NCBI GenBank assembly: GCA_001795115.1
Contig: MGNI01000213.1
Location: 13,327-21,754 of the forward strand
Length of the DNA: 8,428 nt
Source: Chloroflexi bacterium RBG_16_48_8
GTDB lineage: Bacteria > Chloroflexota > Anaerolineae > Anaerolineales > E44-bin32
Direction of reading: 5' to 3'
Shown here: positions 6,037-8,428 of the stretch, piece by piece
Numbering within the stretch: position 1 is the first letter of the stretch
How the letters are laid out: each line of letters begins with the position of its first letter
Position numbers and translations under genes: made by a program
Notes under the pieces: generated by a model
The model's database searches: none
What the model was told of the DNA's origin: nothing
What the model saw: the letters and a program-made list of their open reading frames with translations, nothing else

Positions 6037-7126
6037 GCCCTGCATGGAACCCACCCACTCAAACCCTGAAAACCCTGAAGGGAGCCATAACCATCAGAAT
6101 CCATCCAATATCGACTCGTCAGTTAAGACCTCTTTTTCAATGAGATTCACTCAGAAAAGGGTCTTCCTTGGCATCTTTGCGATTCTTATTCTAACCATTG
6201 TGTTCTCCGCAGCTGGTGGATATGTAGTAGGCAATAAACAAGGGAATAAGAATCGCAATGAAGCGACACAACAGATAACAGATGAACAATTTCAGCTGGC
6301 CTTAAACGATCTCGCAACTGGAAGGTTTGAGAACGCCCGTCAAAGGTTGGAATACATCAGCCGTCTTAATCCCTCCTACCCCGGCGTAGCCGAAAAATTG
6401 GCAGAGGCTTTACTCGTTTTAAATGCATCCACAGCTACTGCGGTGGCATGGATGACCCCGACTCCTAACTTATCTCCAGTGGTCGAACTCTTCGACCAGG
6501 CTTTGACTGCTATTGAAGAAGAGGATTGGTCCCTGGCAATCGAGCTTCTCCTTCTTATTCGGGCTAAGGACCTTACCTACCGATCCATAGATGTGGATGG
6601 ATTGATGTTTGATTCCTTTCGAAATCGAGGTGTCCAGCGAATTTCTCAAGAAGGACGTTTGGAAGAAGGTCTTTATGATCTCAGCCGAGCGGAGCTCTTC
6701 GGCCCATTAGACAGGGATGCTGACAGTTGGCGCAGTTGGGCAGAGCTCTACCTGCTTGCAAATAGCTATATGGGTTTGGATTGGGCCAAAGCCTCAACCT
6801 ATTTCGGCCAGCTTTACGCCATCGCACCTTATTTAAAGAATGATACCTATTTAAAATATGCTACTTCCTCCCGTGCCTACGGCGACCAACTTATGGCAGA
6901 GCAAGACCCCTGTGCGGCCCAAGTACAATATGAGCAATCCTTGTTGGCTTGGGAAAATACCGAACTCTTTCCAACGGCAACCAAAGCAGCCCATGCCTGC
7001 CTCACTGCCACAGCCCCTGCCCCGGTACCACCTCCACCCGCTGAAGAGACACCAGTCACGGATGAAACACCCCCAGATAATGAGCCGACCTCAACCCCAA
7101 GCCCTACTGGGTCACCGGGTTCGTGA
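6035..7126 (+). CDS. Membrane-anchored TPR-like extracytoplasmic protein, 363 aa
   Basis: The first 43 residues are polar and rich in Asn, Pro and Ser, ending in a basic patch (RFTQKR, 37-42). A membrane helix covers about 43-66 (VFLGIFAILILTIVFSAAGGY). The outer part has TPR-like helical hairpins. One is at about 83-113 (FQLALNDLATGRFENARQRL), one at 148-178 (LFDQALTAIEEEDWSLAIELL) after a TPTP linker, and a weaker set spans 197-312. The tail from 328 is Pro/Thr-rich (VPPPPAEETP to PTSTPSPTGSPGS) and may span or contact the cell wall. C293 and C322 are the only cysteines in the outer domain and could form a disulfide. The design matches the two TPR proteins transcribed divergently from the same region, although sequence identity is low. 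Starts at 6035 (weak GTAGGG upstream) or 6044 are both possible. The function is not recognised. Confidence 0.75.
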   Translation: MPCMEPTHSNPENPEGSHNHQNPSNIDSSVKTSFSMRFTQKRVFLGIFAILILTIVFSAAGGYVVGNKQGNKNRNEATQQITDEQFQLALNDLATGRFENARQRLEYISRLNPSYPGVAEKLAEALLVLNASTATAVAWMTPTPNLSPVVELFDQALTAIEEEDWSLAIELLLLIRAKDLTYRSIDVDGLMFDSFRNRGVQRISQEGRLEEGLYDLSRAELFGPLDRDADSWRSWAELYLLANSYMGLDWAKASTYFGQLYAIAPYLKNDTYLKYATSSRAYGDQLMAEQDPCAAQVQYEQSLLAWENTELFPTATKAAHACLTATAPAPVPPPPAEETPVTDETPPDNEPTSTPSPTGSPGS

Positions 7127-7582
7127 TCTAAACCCACCACTACAATCTTAGGAAGCACCTATAGATATCCCAGAGACTGCTGCATCCTAAGCGCCCAGGC
7201 TGAGTGTTGTCGTAATGCAGGATGGTCTGCCGCCCCACGACACCCACTTGCTCAACACCAAAGGAGGTCTATAGGATAAACAAAGGGAATGTTCTAAGCC
7301 TCCCACACCCAGATTCAGACACAACTTTGGAAAATTCAATTTAGTATCTGCTTTGCTCTATGACAGCCCCAAAAAGTATCCATCATTATGGGTGCATCTC
7401 ATATTAACCCTCCCGCAGACTTCCAGCCTGCGGGAGGGTAGATTTGGGAAGTATGTGGCTTGCTTTAAATTCTTGTCCGAGCCCGTAGCCGAAGGTCAGT
7501 CTTACAGTCATGAAGAAGCTCCATAATTAAGGTACAATTTGATGTTCACCTTTAAGCAATTCTCTCATCACAGGAAAACCCA
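7127..7582. other. Non-coding stretch between the 363 aa gene and RNase Z
   Basis: I see no convincing gene in these 456 bp, since all frames are broken by frequent stops. It holds an orphan ribosome-binding-site-like AAAGGAGGT (7260-7268) without a start codon behind it. A perfect 12 bp stem hairpin is at 7407-7439. A TACAAT -10-like box at 7533-7538 lies upstream of RNase Z, but with no matching -35. CATCCT near 7184 and AGGATG near 7220 form a short inverted pair of doubtful meaning. No tRNA-like fold was seen. Confidence 0.6.
7407..7439 (+). terminator. Perfect 12 bp stem hairpin, terminator or intergenic repeat
   Basis: ACCCTCCCGCAG (7407-7418) pairs at every base with CTGCGGGAGGGT (7428-7439) around a 9 nt loop. 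The stem is very stable. Only a weak T-run (ATTT) follows on the plus strand, and a short TTAAT on the minus strand. It lies 280 nt after the 363 aa gene and about 140 nt before RNase Z. It probably insulates the two genes, but it could also be a copy of a dispersed palindromic repeat. Confidence 0.5.
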
Positions 7583-8428
7583 TTGTTTGAACTTATCTTC
7601 CTTGGGACATCTGCTTCAGCCCCCTCCATCCATCGAGGTCTTTCTTCTCAGGTGGTTTCTTATCGCAATCATCGGTTCTTGATCGATTGTGGTGAAGGGA
7701 CACAACGGCAAATCCTCCGCTCTGGGATCGGTTTTCGACGTTTAAACCGGATCCTCATCACCCACGGACATTTAGACCACATCCTCGGGCTTGCAGGATT
7801 GCTTTCAACCTTCACTCGGTGGGAAACCGTTGATACTTTAGAGATCTGGGCTGGCTCATGGGGAATTGAACGCATCCATGACCTCCTGTATGGTGTCGTA
7901 TTGCGCGGCACAAACTCTCCCATTCAAATTCATTTACGGGAGATCCAACCAGGCCTACTATTCGAGCAGGACGGTTTTCAGTTGAAGGCCTTTCCAGTCA
8001 GCCACCGTGGTCCAGGCTGCTTTGGCTTCATTTTCGATGAGCCCTCACACAGACCTTTCCTGCCAGAAGAAGCGGAGAGATTAGGTGTACCAGAAGGTCC
8101 TATCCGGGGTGAGTTGGTAAATGGAAAATCGGTAACACTTCCAGATGGACGCCTATTCGAACCCGATCAGGTGTTGGGACCTGTCCGGAAAGGGACTCGG
8201 CTCGTACATGTCGGCGACTGCGCAAGAACAGAGAACTTGATTGACATATGCAGAGAGGCGGATGGATTGGTTATCGAAGCAACCTATCTCCAGGTGGAAG
8301 AGGAGCTTGCTCGACAATTCGGACATCTAACAGCCCATGAGGCAGCTGAATTAGCCAGAGATGCAGAAGTTGGCCATCTCTACCTTACGCACATCTCACG
8401 TCGTTATAAGGACCGTCAGGTCTTAGAA
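7583..8428 (+). CDS. rnz: Ribonuclease Z, 3' tRNA-processing endonuclease (3' end outside window)
   Basis: RNase Z cleaves the 3' trailer from tRNA precursors. It is a cytoplasmic metallo-beta-lactamase-fold dimer with two zinc ions. The start is a TTG at 7583, preceded by AGGA at 7572-7575 with 7 nt spacing; no ATG or GTG exists in frame after the stop at 7553-7555. The protein opens with FELIFLGTSASAPS and LIDCGEGTQRQ. All seven zinc ligands are present: H61, H63, D65 and H66 in THGHLDH, then H141, D212 and H270. VGDC stands at the usual GDT. The HEAT box reads IEAT (E232 kept) and the HST box reads HLT (H248 kept). LTHISRRYKD (268-277) is the final motif. The 282 codons are uninterrupted to the window edge; about 25-40 residues should be missing. 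The neighbours show no functional link. Confidence 0.93.
   Translation, partial: MFELIFLGTSASAPSIHRGLSSQVVSYRNHRFLIDCGEGTQRQILRSGIGFRRLNRILITHGHLDHILGLAGLLSTFTRWETVDTLEIWAGSWGIERIHDLLYGVVLRGTNSPIQIHLREIQPGLLFEQDGFQLKAFPVSHRGPGCFGFIFDEPSHRPFLPEEAERLGVPEGPIRGELVNGKSVTLPDGRLFEPDQVLGPVRKGTRLVHVGDCARTENLIDICREADGLVIEATYLQVEEELARQFGHLTAHEAAELARDAEVGHLYLTHISRRYKDRQVLE

Noticed and set aside
7117..7135. GGGTT/AACCC hairpin at the stop of the 363 aa gene as its terminator
   Set aside because: The stem is only 5 bp, overlaps the stop codon and has no T-run.
6877..7158. 93-codon minus-strand frame opposite the end of the 363 aa gene
   Set aside because: Its Gly/Val-rich sequence is the complement of the Pro/Thr-rich tail, so it is a composition artefact.
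7215..7274. 19 aa frame starting ATG CAG GAT in the non-coding stretch
   Set aside because: Very short, with no ribosome binding site before it and no recognisable sequence.
7542..7683. 46-codon frame (MFTFKQFSHH...) overlapping the RNase Z start
   Set aside because: It overlaps the RNase Z coding region in another frame and has no family resemblance; the RNase Z frame is clearly the real one.
7669..7923. 84-codon minus-strand frame inside RNase Z
   Set aside because: Antisense shadow of the RNase Z gene, whose seven zinc ligands are all in the plus-strand frame.

Overview
This 8.4 kb window looks like chromosomal DNA from a Chloroflexota bacterium, most likely of the Anaerolineae type. That assignment is an inference. 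It rests on a CIRCE-controlled groESL operon, several membrane-anchored TPR proteins with Pro/Thr-rich 'TPTP' linkers and tails, moderate G+C, and a RNase Z with an HGHLDH metal motif. No rRNA, tRNA, mobile element or CRISPR array was seen.

Left part (1-940). The window opens in the last 66 codons of hutI (imidazolonepropionase, histidine degradation). A previously unflagged 55-residue two-helix membrane protein follows 17 nt later on the same strand. A short convergent gap holds two overlapping, mutually exclusive hairpins. Next comes a 66-residue PspC-domain protein on the minus strand. Its 250 bp upstream region contains several inverted repeats, and the groEL terminator lies at its far end.

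Centre (941-5768, all minus strand). In transcription order there are two tandem paralogous TPR proteins (419 and 478 aa), then groES and groEL. groESL has its own promoter: TTGACA, 17 bp, TAAACT, followed by a perfect 9-9-9 CIRCE (HrcA operator). The -35 box of this promoter overlaps the stop codon of the second TPR gene, and no terminator is visible between them, so read-through from the TPR genes into groESL is possible. groEL ends at a strong intrinsic terminator.

Right part (5769-8428). A divergent intergenic region carries a convincing extended -10 promoter for the TPR pair, which also fixes the true start of the 419 aa protein. On the other side it leads to a third membrane-anchored protein (363 aa) of the same general design. 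A 456 bp non-coding stretch with a perfect 12 bp stem hairpin follows. The window ends inside a RNase Z gene (TTG start, 282 codons present, all seven zinc ligands visible).

The most unusual element is the trio of extracytoplasmic TPR proteins beside groESL. Each has a cytoplasmic basic N-terminus, one membrane helix, a TPR-type helical domain and a Pro/Thr-rich tail. Each also has two cysteines spaced 29-31 residues apart just before that tail, which could clamp the last helical hairpin with a disulfide. Their function is unknown.
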